NCBI GenBank assembly: GCA_017590115.1
Contig: JAGGNK010006448.1
Span: forward strand, 8,728,099-8,792,098
Reading direction: 5' to 3'
From: Montifringilla adamsi
Lineage: Eukaryota; Chordata; Aves; Passeriformes; Passeridae
DNA: 64,000 bases
Positions within the stretch are counted from its first letter, which is position 1. The number at the start of each line of letters is the position of its first letter. A model generated the notes under the pieces. It was not told the DNA's origin. It worked only from the letters and a program-made list of their open reading frames with translations, and searched no databases. The position numbers and the translations under genes were made by a program. Shown here piece after piece: positions 34,379 through 48,100 of the stretch.

Positions 34379-35581
34379 TTAGGTTTCAGCCAATAGTTTG
34401 TTACCTTTTTTTCAATAGGGAAACATATTTAAATTACTCAATATCAATTTCTAAAGCACTACCAAATGACTCTTCTAGTTGGTATAGGGTTTTTTTTTTT
34501 TATTTCTCTTAAATTTATAGACACTGTTTTTTGGACATGCCATATATTTAAGTAGGCATAGTGAAACATAATTTCTACATTTCTCTTTTCACTGGTGAAA
34601 ATGGACCATGACTTTCTTCTTGCTACATATTTTTTGCATGGTTCTGAATCACGCTAAAAATTTGCATTTGTTCCTTTAATTTATAAACTTGCTATAATTT
34701 TTTCCCAATTAAAAAAAATAGCTATTATTTTATGATGACCATGATTTTTTAAAATTTCTAATTTGTAGTTCTCATAGTATTAGCTTTTAAATCAGTGACA
34801 TGGAGAGAAACTGGATATAACATTAATATCCAACTTTCTCTTACAAAAGATAGAATGGAGGAAGCATTGACATTTTCATTTGATATCAACATTCTTAACT
34901 TAAAATGCACAGTACAGGGAATATTAGCTGTACTTATTATCTTGCTGTTGCTTTTGTGAAATTTTTGTAATTACAAGGGAAACATGATGCATTACTGGGT
35001 TATTTTAAAACACTTTTACTAATTACATATTTATACAGAGTGATTTCTCTATCCCTTAGGCTTTAATTAGTTTCTTTGCTATTACTTGCAAGTTTTTAAT
35101 AAGATACTGAACTAGCTGAAGCTTCTACTGGATATGATTCTGTAAGTCAATGTTTGACCTTTTTTTCCCTCCAGAAAAGTAAGAATAAGCGTAAGTAAAT
35201 AAGTATCTCACTTTCTTGACTTTTTTGTCTATTTTGCAGAAGGGTAATGGGGAAGTGATTTCCAATGGGTCCAATTCTGTTTTGAAATGAGTCCAAGAGA
35301 CTTCTGACAGTCCCACCAAGTTGATAGTATGAAATTGTTTTCCTGTAGTTCAGATTTGCATTTCCATAGGAGAAATCTATCAATGAGATGGTATTCCTCC
35401 TGTCACATCTGGTTGAAACTGAGAAATCAGTGAGACAATTTATGTACTGCTGTGCACCTGCCAGAGGAAAAATTTAAAAAGCAAATGTTTTCCCTATTAT
35501 CTTCCACAGCCATATCTGTACTCTTCATCTCATTTTTATCTCAAATCACAAAAGATGCTATTTTTAGCTCAGAATGTTAGA
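34379..35581. other. Unique AT-rich noncoding DNA
   Basis: I see nothing recognisable beyond short homopolymers (T run near 34490). Confidence 0.55.
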
Positions 35582-35703
35582 CAAAGTAAAAAAAAAAAAA
35601 AAAGCAGAAAGAGAAAAAAGGAAAAGAAAAAGAAAAAAAGAAAAAGAAAAAGAAAGAAAAAAGGGAAGAGAAGAGAAAAGGAAAAGTGAAAGAAAAAGAG
35701 AAG
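35582..35703. repeat. Purine-rich (AAAAAG)n tract
   Basis: About 120 bp consist almost entirely of A and G on the plus strand: a 16-A run, then AAAAAG, AAAGG and AAGAG repeats, with only isolated C or T. An 89-codon K/R/E-rich frame across it is a composition artefact. Confidence 0.95.
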
Positions 35704-36129
35704 TTCCTGATTATGGTGTTGCAAGGCATTTTTTTCCAGCAAGAAAACTGATCCATTTTGGCTCTTCCTCCCTACTCCAGCAATGTTTTCTGTTTCAGCG
35801 ACACAATTTGCTGTCCCTTAACTGTCAACAACAAAGATACTAATAGCAGCATAAAATATTTTATTAAAATTATACGAGCATATCCTATTTAAAAAATATA
35901 AGTTTACCTTTAACCTGAATTAATTCAGTGGTTTAGTTAAGCATGGTCCATAAAAACACATAGACTAAGACCACTTAAACTGACTTGATAAAGGAGCACT
36001 GAAATTATCTTCTCTGGGCAAGAACTTCTCAGTCTGTTTTCATTGTCATCTCACTCATTCCCGCCTCCCTCCAATATAGTAATTTAATCCTTCTTAAATA
36101 TTTTTTCTATTTGAGGGACCACAATCTTT

Positions 36130-36262
36130 TCTGAGGCGTTCAGTTATGTTCTGTGATGTGTCCATTGTTGAGCTGCCTGAAGACAACAGTGTTTGGCCTT
36201 TGGAATTTGGGGAAATTCCTGACAACCTCTCACAGAAGCCACCCTCGCTACCAACCCTTAAC
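36130..36262 (-). mobile_element. Highly decayed ERVL-type LTR relic, minus strand
   Basis: On the plus strand, CTGAGGCGTTCAG leads to ACCTCTCACAGAAGCCACC and then CTCGCTACCAACCC. The order and wording match the corresponding end of the LTR at 55330-56424, which has TTCTCAGAGAAGCCAGCC, then CTCTACCAAAACC. Only this end of the LTR survives, with several small deletions. It is probably the oldest of the four related copies in the window. The 115-codon frame at 36153-36500 overlaps it and is not a gene. Confidence 0.45.
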
Positions 36263-36549
36263 TCCTTCAGGAAATGGTCTGCACCAACAGTTTTATTTTT
36301 TAGCTGAATACCAAGAAGTAAGAGGCAAAGGTGTAGGTGTTTGGACCATTAAATATCAAAAATACGTAGGATTGTATCATTATACTTGCTTCACCTATAA
36401 AGTAAGATTGATCCAATATGACCAATTAAATTTTCAGGCCTCTGATTTCGACTACTTGAGCTTCCCAGGTGATCCACTGAATCCTAAGAGAGCCATTTGA
36501 GTGTATCTACTGACCTGAACAGTCCAAGAATTCTACTGAAGATTAGTCA

Positions 36550-36592
36550 CCTTAACATGTGACTAATTAGGATGATTAGTCACATGTTAAGG
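36550..36592. repeat. Perfect 18-bp inverted repeat
   Basis: The arms 36550-36567 and 36575-36592 are exact reverse complements with a 7-base loop. In addition, GATTAGTCAC at 36541-36550 recurs at 36574-36583, so the arm sequence also has a partial direct copy. This fits a local template switch that copied an adjacent segment in inverted orientation. Confidence 0.95.
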
Positions 36593-38169
36593 ATAAATAG
36601 GTTCCTCCATTCTGCCCTTATGTTAAAATGTCTTCCTCAAGTTAAATTATGTCCTCATTTCAGAGCCTTTTTTTTTTCCCCCCCTCTATTCTCTTAGAAT
36701 AAGAAAACACACCTGAGAGACTATATATATGATGTTTTGGATTTTGATCACTGTTGGCAATATTTAATAACAGCAGGAATTTATGGAGAGAAACATTTGT
36801 TAGTTGTGCAATAAATGTGATACTGACCACACATACACCCCTGGTTAGCAAATTTGATATTGGGACAGAATATGTGAATGTATTCCTGAGTGTATCCTTT
36901 ATAGCTATGTGCCATTAAGAGGTATCATTTCAAAATGTAATATTTATGATTTTTCTCTGAGCTTCACAGCTGTCACTAAAGCCACCAGAATGAAATTACA
37001 TTTTTTTTTCCTTTAAAATACAAATCTCTGAAAAAATTACTGTTTATTTTATTTTTCCCTTTTTTTTCCCCTAGTAACTCTAAGGTGGCAAATAATTAAA
37101 ACTCTCTGCTAATTTCATTTCAAAGCAGCATAACATTTCTCTTTTTCATTACTCATTCTTCTGTGTATACATTTCTTATCTTTTATTAATCACAAATAAC
37201 TTTTTTAGATTTAAAACTTTGTAATTGGTCTCCAAGTAATATGTGCAGGTAGATTTGAAAACTGCGACTGAAACACAAGAAAGCTATGTATTTAAAAACT
37301 ACTGAATATCTGGCTTCTGCATTCTCTGTATTTGGTCTCTTTCTCTGCGAATTATTATGTATTTTATGCATGACATATAAAGTGGTACAGAGGTTAAAAA
37401 TCAACATTCAAGTCAGCCAAGGGAGACATATCTTGTTGAACAATGTTTCTAGAAAAATAATTATTTTTAAGGAAAATAATTAGTCATGCAAATAAAGTCA
37501 AATGTCTGAATCAAAATTAATTTATATTCTGTTTTCCCGTAAAGAAAAAAGCTTTAAAGGAAACCTCATTGATTTTTTTTTGTTTTGGCAATAACACAAA
37601 ACCACAAATGGTGCTGATAATTCTTAAGTCTACCTTGGGAGCTATGTGTATTTCCATTCCTTTTGCAGTACATAATTAATTATTGTCAGAAAAATTGATC
37701 AGGATTCTGTTTAAATTTCTATATGGATCTTTTTGTTTAGGTGTACTCTTCAAAGAGTCAAAATCAAACTTCTTAAGCATTAGCTGAGAGATTCAGTTTT
37801 ATTCAGACTTCCCAGAGTGGGTGGAGAAAGTTATAATTCATTGTAGGTAGTGTAGAAGTAGAATAGTATTAATTTTTTGTTATTTTTGCTGTCTTAGAGT
37901 TATGGAGATTGTTGGGTTGTATAAGCTCCTTCCATAGTCAGATGGCTAAAACAATTACCTCCAGAGGGTTTTAGCCTATCACCTGAAATACCTGGTGAAA
38001 AAAATTTTTTGTGATGACTTGCTTTTCAGCTATACCTAAATTTACACATTATTCTCAAGCATCTGATGAAGTCTGCCAAAGAGAAACTATCAGGAAGCAG
38101 GTCACATTGGGTTTATTGCTATCATTGTATTTAAAAATGTTTAAACCAAAGCAATAAAATTAACTTTTC

Positions 38170-38195
38170 TTTTTTTTTTTTTTTTTTTTTCCCCC
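38170..38195. repeat. Poly-T(21)-C(5) tract
   Basis: A 21-T run is followed by CCCCC. I see nothing else in this tract. Confidence 0.95.
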
Positions 38196-39344
38196 GTGAA
38201 AGAACATTACTCTTAATTAAATGTTAAATAAGTTATAGATTGCCTCTGCTCTCTGGAAACAGCAACAGGAAAAAAAAAAAAAAAAGGAAAATAATGAGAA
38301 AAAGAGAAACTGAACAGGCCACCGATTTTTTCTTACAAGTAGTCAGGTGTTCCTTCAATAAACTAGAGGACATACATTAAGAAGAAACTACTCATGTTTC
38401 TTCATTCCACCATCCAAAACATTATATATAGTTTACCATATCTGAAGAGTATTTATCATCATTTCTTTAAAAGATCATAGGGAGTAGGAACTCCTTAAAC
38501 CATTTGTTGATTTGTTTGCTAGTCTTCACACTTAGATTTTTCATCCCTCAGTGCCTATCATAAGTGTTGGCATGTCCAACAGAAGCATATTTTAATAAAC
38601 CAATTTATGCAAGCACTTTAAAATAAGTGCTGTAGTATGAACTTAATACATGGTGTAGCTTTTCACTTAATGGCTTCTGGGAATGTAATTACTTTCCCCT
38701 GATGCAACTGAGTTTAATATGTAGTCAAATGATCACAAATTTTTTTCAGTGACTGGACTAGACACATTCATCTCATTCTCCTCCTTAATATAACTTGGCA
38801 TTTTTCCGTGTCTCATACTTTTGATCTCTAAGACAAATAAAAGTATTTTTTTAAAATATCTACCCTATATATTCAAATCTGAATACTTCCTTTCTTCGTA
38901 GTGGAAAGAAATATTTCTGGTATGTTTAGATTTTTTACCTTGACAGAAAATACACCAAACACATTACCGCATTTATTTTCATTAGTACTTGGCACTGTTG
39001 AATTAAAGTAGTAAAAATCCCAGAACTGAACCTAGACATGAAGAGAGATAAAGAAGTCAATAAAAACAACTGAATTATTCTCCTGTCAATGTAAGTCAGT
39101 GAAATTATGAAGTGGCAGGCACAGACCACTATGCCAGTTTCTTACAGGCAATACATAATTTTTAAATCCTATCAGAAATTCCCCCCTCATTGACTTAAAC
39201 AGGCTAAAGACAAGAGTAAGAATTCTGAACAGGATCTTTGTTTCTTTATGTGTTTGTTTGTTTGTTTTTTAACCTGTCTCACACCATACAAACCTGAGAC
39301 CTAAATAACTGTTGCAGTCTTTTTCACCAATGCAGTAGGCTAAA

Positions 39345-40150
39345 ATTGATCAGCTGCTAGATCCTCAAATCCAGCCACTGGCTCACTCCTTTCCAACAGG
39401 ATGAGAGAAATAGATGAAAAAGTTCATAGAGTGACATAAAGGTAGAAAGATCATTTATCAAGACACATCACAGGCAAGACTTGGGAAAAAAAAGAGTTGG
39501 GTGGTGAGAAAAAAAGGGAAAAAACTGAAACACCTTCCTGTCATCCTCACCCTTTTTACAGAGATGGAAATTCACTCATTCATTTCCATGGCCTCAATCT
39601 CCTTCCCTGCTTTTGCTTCTTCCCAAGTAGCGCAGGAAGGATGAGACATGTTGGATTACGGTAAGTTTGTAACACTTCCTCTTTGCCTGTCCTTTCTCCT
39701 CATGCTTTTCGCTTGCTCTGGGGTGGGTCCTTCCCACAGATTGCGGTCCTTTGGGATGAGTCTGCTCCATGATGGGTTCTCTGCATGGACTGCATTTTCT
39801 GTCAGAAATTTGCTCCAGAATGGACCCTTCATGGACTACAGTGTGGTTATTTCTTTCAGTGTGGTCCTCTCCACGCATTGGAGGGAAATACCTGCTCCAC
39901 TATGGTCCTTTCCGTGGGCTGCTGGAGAATATCTACATTTCATGGAGTCCTTCCCCAACCCCTTTTGCTCTTATCTTGCTGTTCATTGGGTTGTGTCTCT
40001 GACTGCTAGGCAGCATTTTTCCTTTTCTTTTGTTGCATTACAATGGAAATGTACTACCTTGACTGTGACATTCAGTTGTGCCATGCAATGGGTCCATTGG
40101 AACCCTCTGGAACCACCTGTGTTCAGCACTGGGCACATCCTGATAAACCA
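39345..40150 (-). mobile_element. Decayed ERVL-type LTR, minus strand
   Basis: The plus strand shows, in order, the landmarks of the same family as 55330-56424 read antisense. These are GCCACTGGCTCACTCC, AACACCTTCCTGTC, GGTGGGTCCTTCCCACAG, several TGCTCCA...ATGG-type sub-repeats (GTCTGCTCCATGATGG, CCTGCTCCACTATGG), and CTGTTCATTGGGTTGTGTC toward the far side. Boundaries are approximate, because the ends have decayed and no target-site duplication is visible. The 175-codon frame at 39648-40175 arises from the GC-richer LTR and reads antisense to it. No internal retroviral sequence adjoins. Confidence 0.7.
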
Positions 40151-41786
40151 AATACATCAAAATACTGACAAATAATTTTTTTCACACAAGAAAATGCTCG
40201 CTAGATAATTACAAACCTGTACTGGAACAGTGTTCAGTGCTACCAAATAGTCTATTTAGAAAAGCTAATCTTAGCTTTCAGTGTTGACCACACTCCACAG
40301 GGCCTTACCCCAAGCTTATAAAGGCTACTAAAGACCACTGAAGAGAAGCAGAAGATAACCCAGCATGCTGGTTCTCTAAAACCTCTGAAAACTGTGCACT
40401 TCTGGTGAAGAGAAAGAAAACCAAGTAATACAGGTGCAGGTGCTACACACCTCACAGGCATGTACAGAAGAAACGTAAGTTTTGAATTAATTAAATTAAA
40501 AGGTTATTCTTAACTCGAAATAATAAGGTTAAATAAATTCTTCTGATTTATTAAAGAAAAAAAAATACAATAATTATTTTTAAACACATCTGATAGACTC
40601 AGGCATAGTCATAAAAAAAACCTTGTACATTATATGACATCAATAATAATTTCCTGATGAATGCACCCAGAGATGTCATTTAATAAGTTAATGTGAAAAA
40701 TATGCAGCTTCTAATTAATGTTACTGTTTAGATAACTAGGCAAATAAGATCACAGAAATGACCAAAATTTTTATACATCATATTGTTTTTATATTTTCTG
40801 TGGTACACTCTCTTGACTTTTGTTTTTCACAGGTCACAGATTTTTAGTCTTTAGTGTGGTACAATTTCCTTTATAAATGTAAAATTTTTATTTCAACATA
40901 AGGAGAAAATCCCTGATGTTTAACTTTTAATTCTTTGCTCTTTTCATTCCAGTCACCTAGCAAATAGAGTAGGCATTTTTGTCTACTGCTGAATAAATCA
41001 TTCTTTCTGACATATCAAAATTGTTTGTTTCAAGTATGTCCATTACTGATCTGAATCTAACAACCATGCCACACATTGACTCATTGTACTTCCTTAAATG
41101 TCAGATCTGGCAGCCTTATTCCTTGCAAAATACAATTTCACAAGAAAGAAAACATGACACAAGTGTTTGCAGTCTGCAACTCAAATTTCATCACCCTTAA
41201 GTAAATACTTTGCCTTCTAGAGAAGAAAATAATTGTAATTGGTATTCTTTCTAAGGTAGAAAGTAATGTAATTGCACTAACTGAATTAGAATGGGATAAA
41301 CTGCAAGACTCCATCCAATACATTTGTTTCTTACAGATTTTTTATGGGAGCTACAGATCCTGTCCAATAAAGGACTGAATTACGTCCACAATGTTGTTCC
41401 AAATTTGAAAGTATTGTCAAATTTGTTTTATATTTTACTACTGAAGAATTAATCCTCTTACAACAGGTCAATACTTTCAAGTGTCCTAATGCTCAGTAAA
41501 ATGCCAAATGAAATTGATAGAAGGTAGGACATTATTATTAGTACTAGTATTAGTATTAATCATCATCATATAATCATTATCATCATTATCATTAGTATTG
41601 ATATTAGATGAAGAATGAATCCACCTGGATGATGCATTTAAAATAAGGATCCTTTGTAGGTTTTAAGGTTTTCCTGTTTACTATATGGACAATTTAACCC
41701 CCTTAGAATATTTTTATTCTCAGACTATAACTGTGATTTTTCATATATCATAAAAAATATGCTGAAAGAACAAATAAAGAAGTATA
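40151..41786. other. Unique AT-rich noncoding DNA
   Basis: Nothing is recognised except an imperfect ATT/ATC trinucleotide patch (41530-41608). Confidence 0.55.
41530..41608. repeat. Imperfect (ATT/ATC)n trinucleotide repeat
   Basis: About 80 bp of ATT, AGT and ATC trinucleotides with interruptions. Confidence 0.85.
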
Positions 41787-42164
41787 AAATCATGAAATCA
41801 CAGAAGAACGGAGTCTAGTCCACTCTCCCCTACAATAGTTAGGGAAATCTTCAACTAGACCAGGCTGCTCCAAGTTCTATCCAATAATAGGGCTTCCACA
41901 ACTTCTCTGGGCTACCTGTTCCAGTGTTTCACCATACTCAAGGTAAAATATTTCTTTCTTATGTCCAGTCTCAATGAACCCTCTTTGAGTTTCAATCCAT
42001 TGTCCCTTATCCTACCACTACCAGTCCCTCTAAAACCTGTCACCATCGTTCTTATAAGTCCACTTTAGGCATTGGAAGGCTGCTCTAAGGTCTCCTTAGA
42101 GCCTTCTCTTCTCCAGCTTTAATAAGCCAAATTTCCTCAACCTTTCTTCACAGAAGGATGACTA
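41787..42164 (-). mobile_element. CR1 LINE 3'-end fragment, minus strand
   Basis: On the plus strand it opens with the antisense of the CR1 tail (ATCATGAAATCACAGAAGAA). It proceeds through CCAGGCTGCTCCAAGTTC, GGGCTACCTGTTCCAGTGTT, AATATTTCTTTCTTATGTCC and CTTCTCTTCTCCAGCTTTAA, and ends at CAACCTTTCTTCACAGAAGG. This is a 5'-truncated CR1 copy in reverse orientation with no open frame left. Confidence 0.93.
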
Positions 42165-45100
42165 GAAGATGGGCTGGAGCACTGTGTATAGAGAAAGAGT
42201 CTGGCAGATGGAAGCTACTGAAGTCAAGTTCTCCACGTCTTGAATTTACACTCTGATTGTTAAAATAAGTTGAAGCCTGTTGTGCATCTGTTTTCTTCTC
42301 ATTTTCAGATGGATCAATAGATAGACAGGTAGATAATAATAGACAGACAAGACACCTATTGTATGTGCAAATCCCGTCTCCATTTGGCTGTCATTTATGT
42401 CCTAAGCACTATAAAACTGAGTCATGATTTCTTAGCCTTGATTGGTTTGAAGACATATCTTGAAAGCAAATCCTACTTTTTAGAAAATCAAAGACCTGAG
42501 GAATATCAGAATACAATTTTACCCTCTTTAAAGAATGAGATATATAATTTTCAATAGCACATAGTGCTGTCATACAAATGTTTGAGAAGTGTAAACTTAT
42601 AATGATCAGTGAGAAAAAAAGAAATACCTTCCATTAAAAAGATACTGCCATTCCAGAACACTGTTGATCATCTTTGTCAGATACAAGACATTCTGTCAAA
42701 ATGTTGTTATTTCTACTGAAAAGTTCTCAAAGTTCTTTTATTCATGTCTCTGCTTAAATTGTCTCTAGTTTTTAGTCAAGGAATGGATGATTTGTTGGTG
42801 GATAGAAGTGGAAAAGAACATGCAAACACCAGCTATAATTGTTATTTTTTTTAAACTTGGATCAATTTGGCATGCACAGCTGTCATGTCCTTTGGAAGAA
42901 CTGCATCTAAACCTTGGAGCATCTAAACTACCCCTTCATAACGGACAACATTATTGCACTTACTAAGACAAAATTCTCATTTGTATGTTAAAACAAGGGA
43001 GAGCTGACAAAGTGTCAGCAAAAAAAGGCAATGATAAAATTATAAAATAAAGATAATTACATCTGGCAACACATGAAAGAAAATAAAAATTACAAAATAA
43101 ATCAGGATGAGAGGAAAAACAGGAGTTCATCTAGGACAGTAGGAAAAGTGTTTAGTGCTAACTAAATGTTAGTCAATTTAATCCTACTGGAAAACAAACG
43201 ACCGATTTAATTAATTAAGGAATAAATTAACAAGGCTGCTTAACTTGAAAATCAAGAGAATTATTTATCTGAGTCTATTTTGGGAGTATTTCACAAAAGA
43301 ATTTAAACAAATACAAAAAAAAAGAGGGAAAAAATGTCTGTGATTTTTTTTTAGGTTCAGAAAACCTAAAGATAAAGGATGAAAATATTAAGAAATTCCA
43401 TCTTGTAAGATAATTATGGTAAAGAAGAAGAGAGTAAATCTTTTCCATCCACTGGAAAGCAATAAGAAAATCCCTTAACATGCAGCACAGGATATCAAGG
43501 TGTTAGGATTCTATTTCCCCACTTCCACAACTACATATGTAATTAAAATATTGGAATAAGTTAAGATTTAAAAACTTACATAAGTACATTGAAGAAGTTA
43601 ATGCTTCTTATAACCATATTGAACTAACAAAGGAATTATATGGATTAGAATAAAGAAATTTAAAAATGGTTATTAATAAATGCACTTATTGTTAGCTACA
43701 TTTCCCTGAATTTCAGCTGTCTAGAAGTTAAAACTCTAAGAGAATTCTGTAGAAATTCTTTAGCCTAAGTGAAAAAAAAAAAAAAGTTTAAATGAGCTAA
43801 ATTAACTTCAGAAGAGAACTTTTTGTCTCTGTTACCTGAAGAGAAGTTCTTTCTTTATGGAATTTTTTGTTTGTCTCTTTGTTTATTCTTAATTGTAGTA
43901 TTTGTTAGTGTGCAGATTAATATTGTAGAACAAACGGAAGACTAAGTGATTTTAAAATTTGTGTTGTTCCACTTCTCAGACATTTTAAACTGGTAAGTTC
44001 AGACATATCTTTGTTTGGGTTTTATCGCAGGATCCCGCTTTTCAGTAGACACACTGAGAATCAGTATCCATAAAATAAGACCGTGCAGTAATTGCAACAT
44101 CTTTTCTGGGGTTTGTTTTGGCTAATTGTATGTATCTAATTGGACATTTACTTGTTCCCTAATGTTACATTTATATTATTTATTTGAAAGCACAGTATTG
44201 AAAACTGTTATTTTAGTTTTCTGCTACTATTCTAATATGAAGCACTTCTCTTAATCAGACACAAGAGCAATGGCTCTGTATTTTATTTCTAATAACCCAA
44301 TTTTCCAAGAAAATGAAGAGCCGAAGAGAGTGTTCTGATTGCATGACTATTTTCATTCATTTGAAAAGATTCTTTGATACTATTTTTTTCCAAAATATTT
44401 GATAGGCACTACTAAACATTTATAATTGTAAATCAGAACCTACTGTAATTTCAGATCTTTATTGAAGCTGAGTAAAATGTTCTGCATAACTGCAGTAGGT
44501 ATATATTTTATTGCAAACGTTATTTGGTTGTCAGGTTTTTTAGGGGAGTGGTTTTATTTTATTATTTTGGTTATGAAGTTTGCAGAAATAACCATTCTTA
44601 AATAGGAGAAAATCATCTGGCATTACTTTTAGATGCCTATAATTCTAGTCAGGAAACAATGTGAAACATTCAGGAAAAAAATTACAGGAATGCTGTGAAC
44701 CATAAATATACACATGTATATTACCTTTTTGTCTCTTGAGAAAAGACCTACTTGAATGTGATATAATTCACGGGAATTTTTTTTTAAGTCTCAGAAATAA
44801 CAACTATAAGTTAATGATCTATGAGTGACTGAGTAAGCCAGGCTGTTGTTGTTCATGCTGAAAAGACCTATTCAATAAGTAACTCGTAGTTATTTGCCTG
44901 GTAGCGTTGGTTGCTTGCCCTATTAAGGAACTTGATATATCAAAAACCTGCCAGGTTGAGTTTACAGGTTTTTAATATTATTTTTATAAATTTTGATTAA
45001 TCTCTAAAAGGAACACAGATATTTTTAAACTAGTGTTCATTATTATTAAGGGAATGTTATCCTCTTTCTGCAGTTTTATTAACTGATTAGAAGCTCTATT

Positions 45101-48100
45101 CTGTACAAATAATTTAAACACGTAAAGAAAATGACTGAAATATTTAAGGCAACTGAATTTAAACTTATAATGTCATCAACTCAAACTAACTTGTTGCTTA
45201 AACAAAGAGAAGGGAAAGATTCAGATGTCTAATAAGCCTCTTGCTCTTAGAGCAGTAAGGCTCTTCCATCAGCTATTGAGACACTCTCAGTGCAGAAATG
45301 AGGTGTATAAGTGCCTTAGCCAGTGCCTGTGCCTTATAACTACATGTTTCAGACTGCACTCATGATTGTGCTTGTTCTTTTTCCAGTGAGTTTTCAATCT
45401 TTGTTTGTATTCAGTAACCCAGACTAAACATGAACCACTGCCAGCATGGATTCCTTTGTTAAAAACAAAAAAAAAAGGATATGAATCCTATCTGACAGGG
45501 ATAAATTGAATTCATTTTTCCCACTACCTAAATCAGGGTTTTAATTACTGTATTATTAAACACATTTGCTGTTGTCCTTTGCCAGCAAGTCCAGAGTGTT
45601 CATTGTGTATATCCAAAAGTCTTGGCAAAACCCTTGATCCAATGAATAGTTTTAGGCTTTGAATCACTGCTTCAGAGGCTTTATCCTTTCAGGGTTGTAT
45701 AATCAAGGTGATGGATTTCAGCCATTCCTTTTCCAAAAGAATAATAATGGATCAAAACCGTAAGATACTTTCTATGGTTAACAGTGGAAGAAAGGCAAGG
45801 AGATAGGCCAAGGAGGTCAGTACAGCAATAACCCAGACATAACTTATAATAAAACCCTTAATGCTTTGTTCAGTTTAGTATTTTATTTTGTAGAATATCG
45901 TTATTTATGTTGTTATTGTCTGTTTAATACAGACTTCAGAAACTCATTAAATTCACCATTAAGTATACAACTTTTATATTAGTTAAAGCATCTAAGTCAA
46001 AAATCAAATGTGAATTTACACTTCAAATAATGAAAAATCTAGAATTTTTTCTTGGTTTTGTTTTTATTTTGTAGGGTTAAAGTATGTATAGCAAACAGTG
46101 TCCTAGTCTGATAGAAGGATAAGGAAAACTTTCCAAGAAAGCATTGGACATAAGTTTCAGGAAGCAAATCTGCATGAATCCATAATTGCTAACATCTATT
46201 TGCCATTCTTTTAAATCAAATGTGTGTGTGGCGGTTTCATTGTTTAGGGTTTTTTAAATGAACACTTAAACCATATGAGATTTGAGGATATTATTTCAAT
46301 ACAAATAAGGAAAAAAATTTCTAAGGTCACAAGATTGAAGATTAACTTTTAACAGTGGCTTTTTGAAATACTCAGGTGTTTTTTAAGACATTTAAATAAT
46401 CAATAAAATTTTTTAAAATTTTTTTGGGATGGCCAAATTCTCCAAATTCTGTTCTTAAAAATATGAGGTCTTATTAATCTATCCTTGTGAAATTTTAATA
46501 TTGCAGAGGATACACAGCAAATAATTGTACTTCATTACACCTGATTTTTTTGTTGAGTGTTGCCAAAAGTGTACACAAAATTTATTTTGAACAAATGTAC
46601 AGTATAGATTTCTGTTCTTAATAATAAAGAAACATTTTCACACATATTTATAAACATGCTCCATTTCAACCACGGTAAATGAAAATTATAATTTTCATTA
46701 CTTGCAAAAATTCTAGGTATTTTTGTTCCAAACTTGATTAAAATTGGTGGGTATATGTTTTCCTATTGTATAGCACAAATTGGCTCATCCGGAGAATACA
46801 ATATACTAGTACAGTTGTCACAATTGATTAAATATGTCAAGCGGTTTGGATTAGTCTGATCCATTTCCTTTTAAGTCAGTACAAATCCAAACTGGATTTA
46901 TGCATTCAGAAATGTTAGTTCTTATCTGATATCCTATTCTCTTTGAGGGGAAAACTTGCTGTCCAAACACCTGTTGCTGATATGAACTGCATATGAACTG
47001 CAGGAGCGCACACATGGAAAGCAGCACTGTAACATTGGCAGGTCTTGGAGGTAGATAAAGCATGATTTCCATAAGTATACACTAAAAAGAGAGGAGGAAC
47101 ACGGCAGAGAGGAAAGGATGTCAATCTCTGGTTGAGTTGTTTGAAACATGTTTGGTCAGCATGGAAAACTTCAATATTTCTGATTATGGTAAATTATTGC
47201 CAAAAGGCTTATTTCCTTTGTTTGAGTAATTTGTAAACTTTCAGCAAGATAAAACCAAACCAAATAAACCCTAGAAGCAACACTTTCAGCTGAAAAGTTG
47301 CTCTGTTGGCTCTACATTAGATTGCCACCTATTTTTGGATGTGGTTTTATGTTGTTTACGCCTTTCAAAGGTTGCAAATTTTTGTCATTGTGTACATATT
47401 TTTCACCACAGAAGTAGAAAATAAAATAGAAGCATCATGCAATCAAAAAAATGAAGAAATACATTCTTCAGCAGGATTTTTGTTCCTTTCACAACAGAAA
47501 CGTAGGCATACATAAAGCAGAATTGAAAAAAGCAGAAAAGCACTTAATGTATTCATAATTCATTGCCACAATCAAAATACTTATTTCTTTTATAAGAAAT
47601 TGCTAGCCCTTTTCACAGAAAACTACTATTTTACAGAAACAATTATAGAGGCACAAGAAAATACTGAGACTGAAAAGAAAATATTCATACATAAACCCTA
47701 AAATATATTTACTTGCCAAAAAAAAAGACAGGTAAGAAATTTGAGGTGTCATTATTGTTTGTTATATAGAAAGTTATTAAATCCTAGATGTACAAAGTTG
47801 GCTTTTTTTAGATAAATTAATTGCTCACTATATTAATAAAATTACTTTTGATTTCCTGAATAGGGAATTCAGAAAAGGCTTTTATGCTAAATACTTGTAT
47901 ATTTTCAGACTAAATAGCTGTGGTATGTAAATGCAATTCTAAAAATTGCAAAACAACTACCTGCACCACCATCCTGCATATTTATTAGTAGAACTGTAAA
48001 GCAACATACCATAGTAAAATTATATTCTTAAAGTTCCATTTGCAATTTAAATTACCTTAACTAGATGGTAAAATTGCTGGAACTTTGTTCCTCTTTGATA

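Larger units (their letters stand above)
36263..39344. other. Unique AT-rich noncoding DNA
   Basis: No gene is recognised. It includes the inverted repeat at 36550-36592, a poly-T run of 21 followed by five C (38170-38195), and a 16-A run (38270-38285). Confidence 0.55.

Noticed and set aside
35574..35843. 89-codon K/R/E-rich frame resembling a basic coiled coil
   Set aside because: It is a translation of the purine tract, and the composition explains the apparent motif.
36153..36500. 115-codon open frame, plus strand
   Set aside because: It starts within a decayed LTR relic and continues into unique AT-rich DNA, with no recognisable motif.
39648..40175. 175-codon open frame, plus strand
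   Set aside because: It lies mostly in the decayed minus-strand LTR at 39345-40150, overlaps other open frames and shows no domain.
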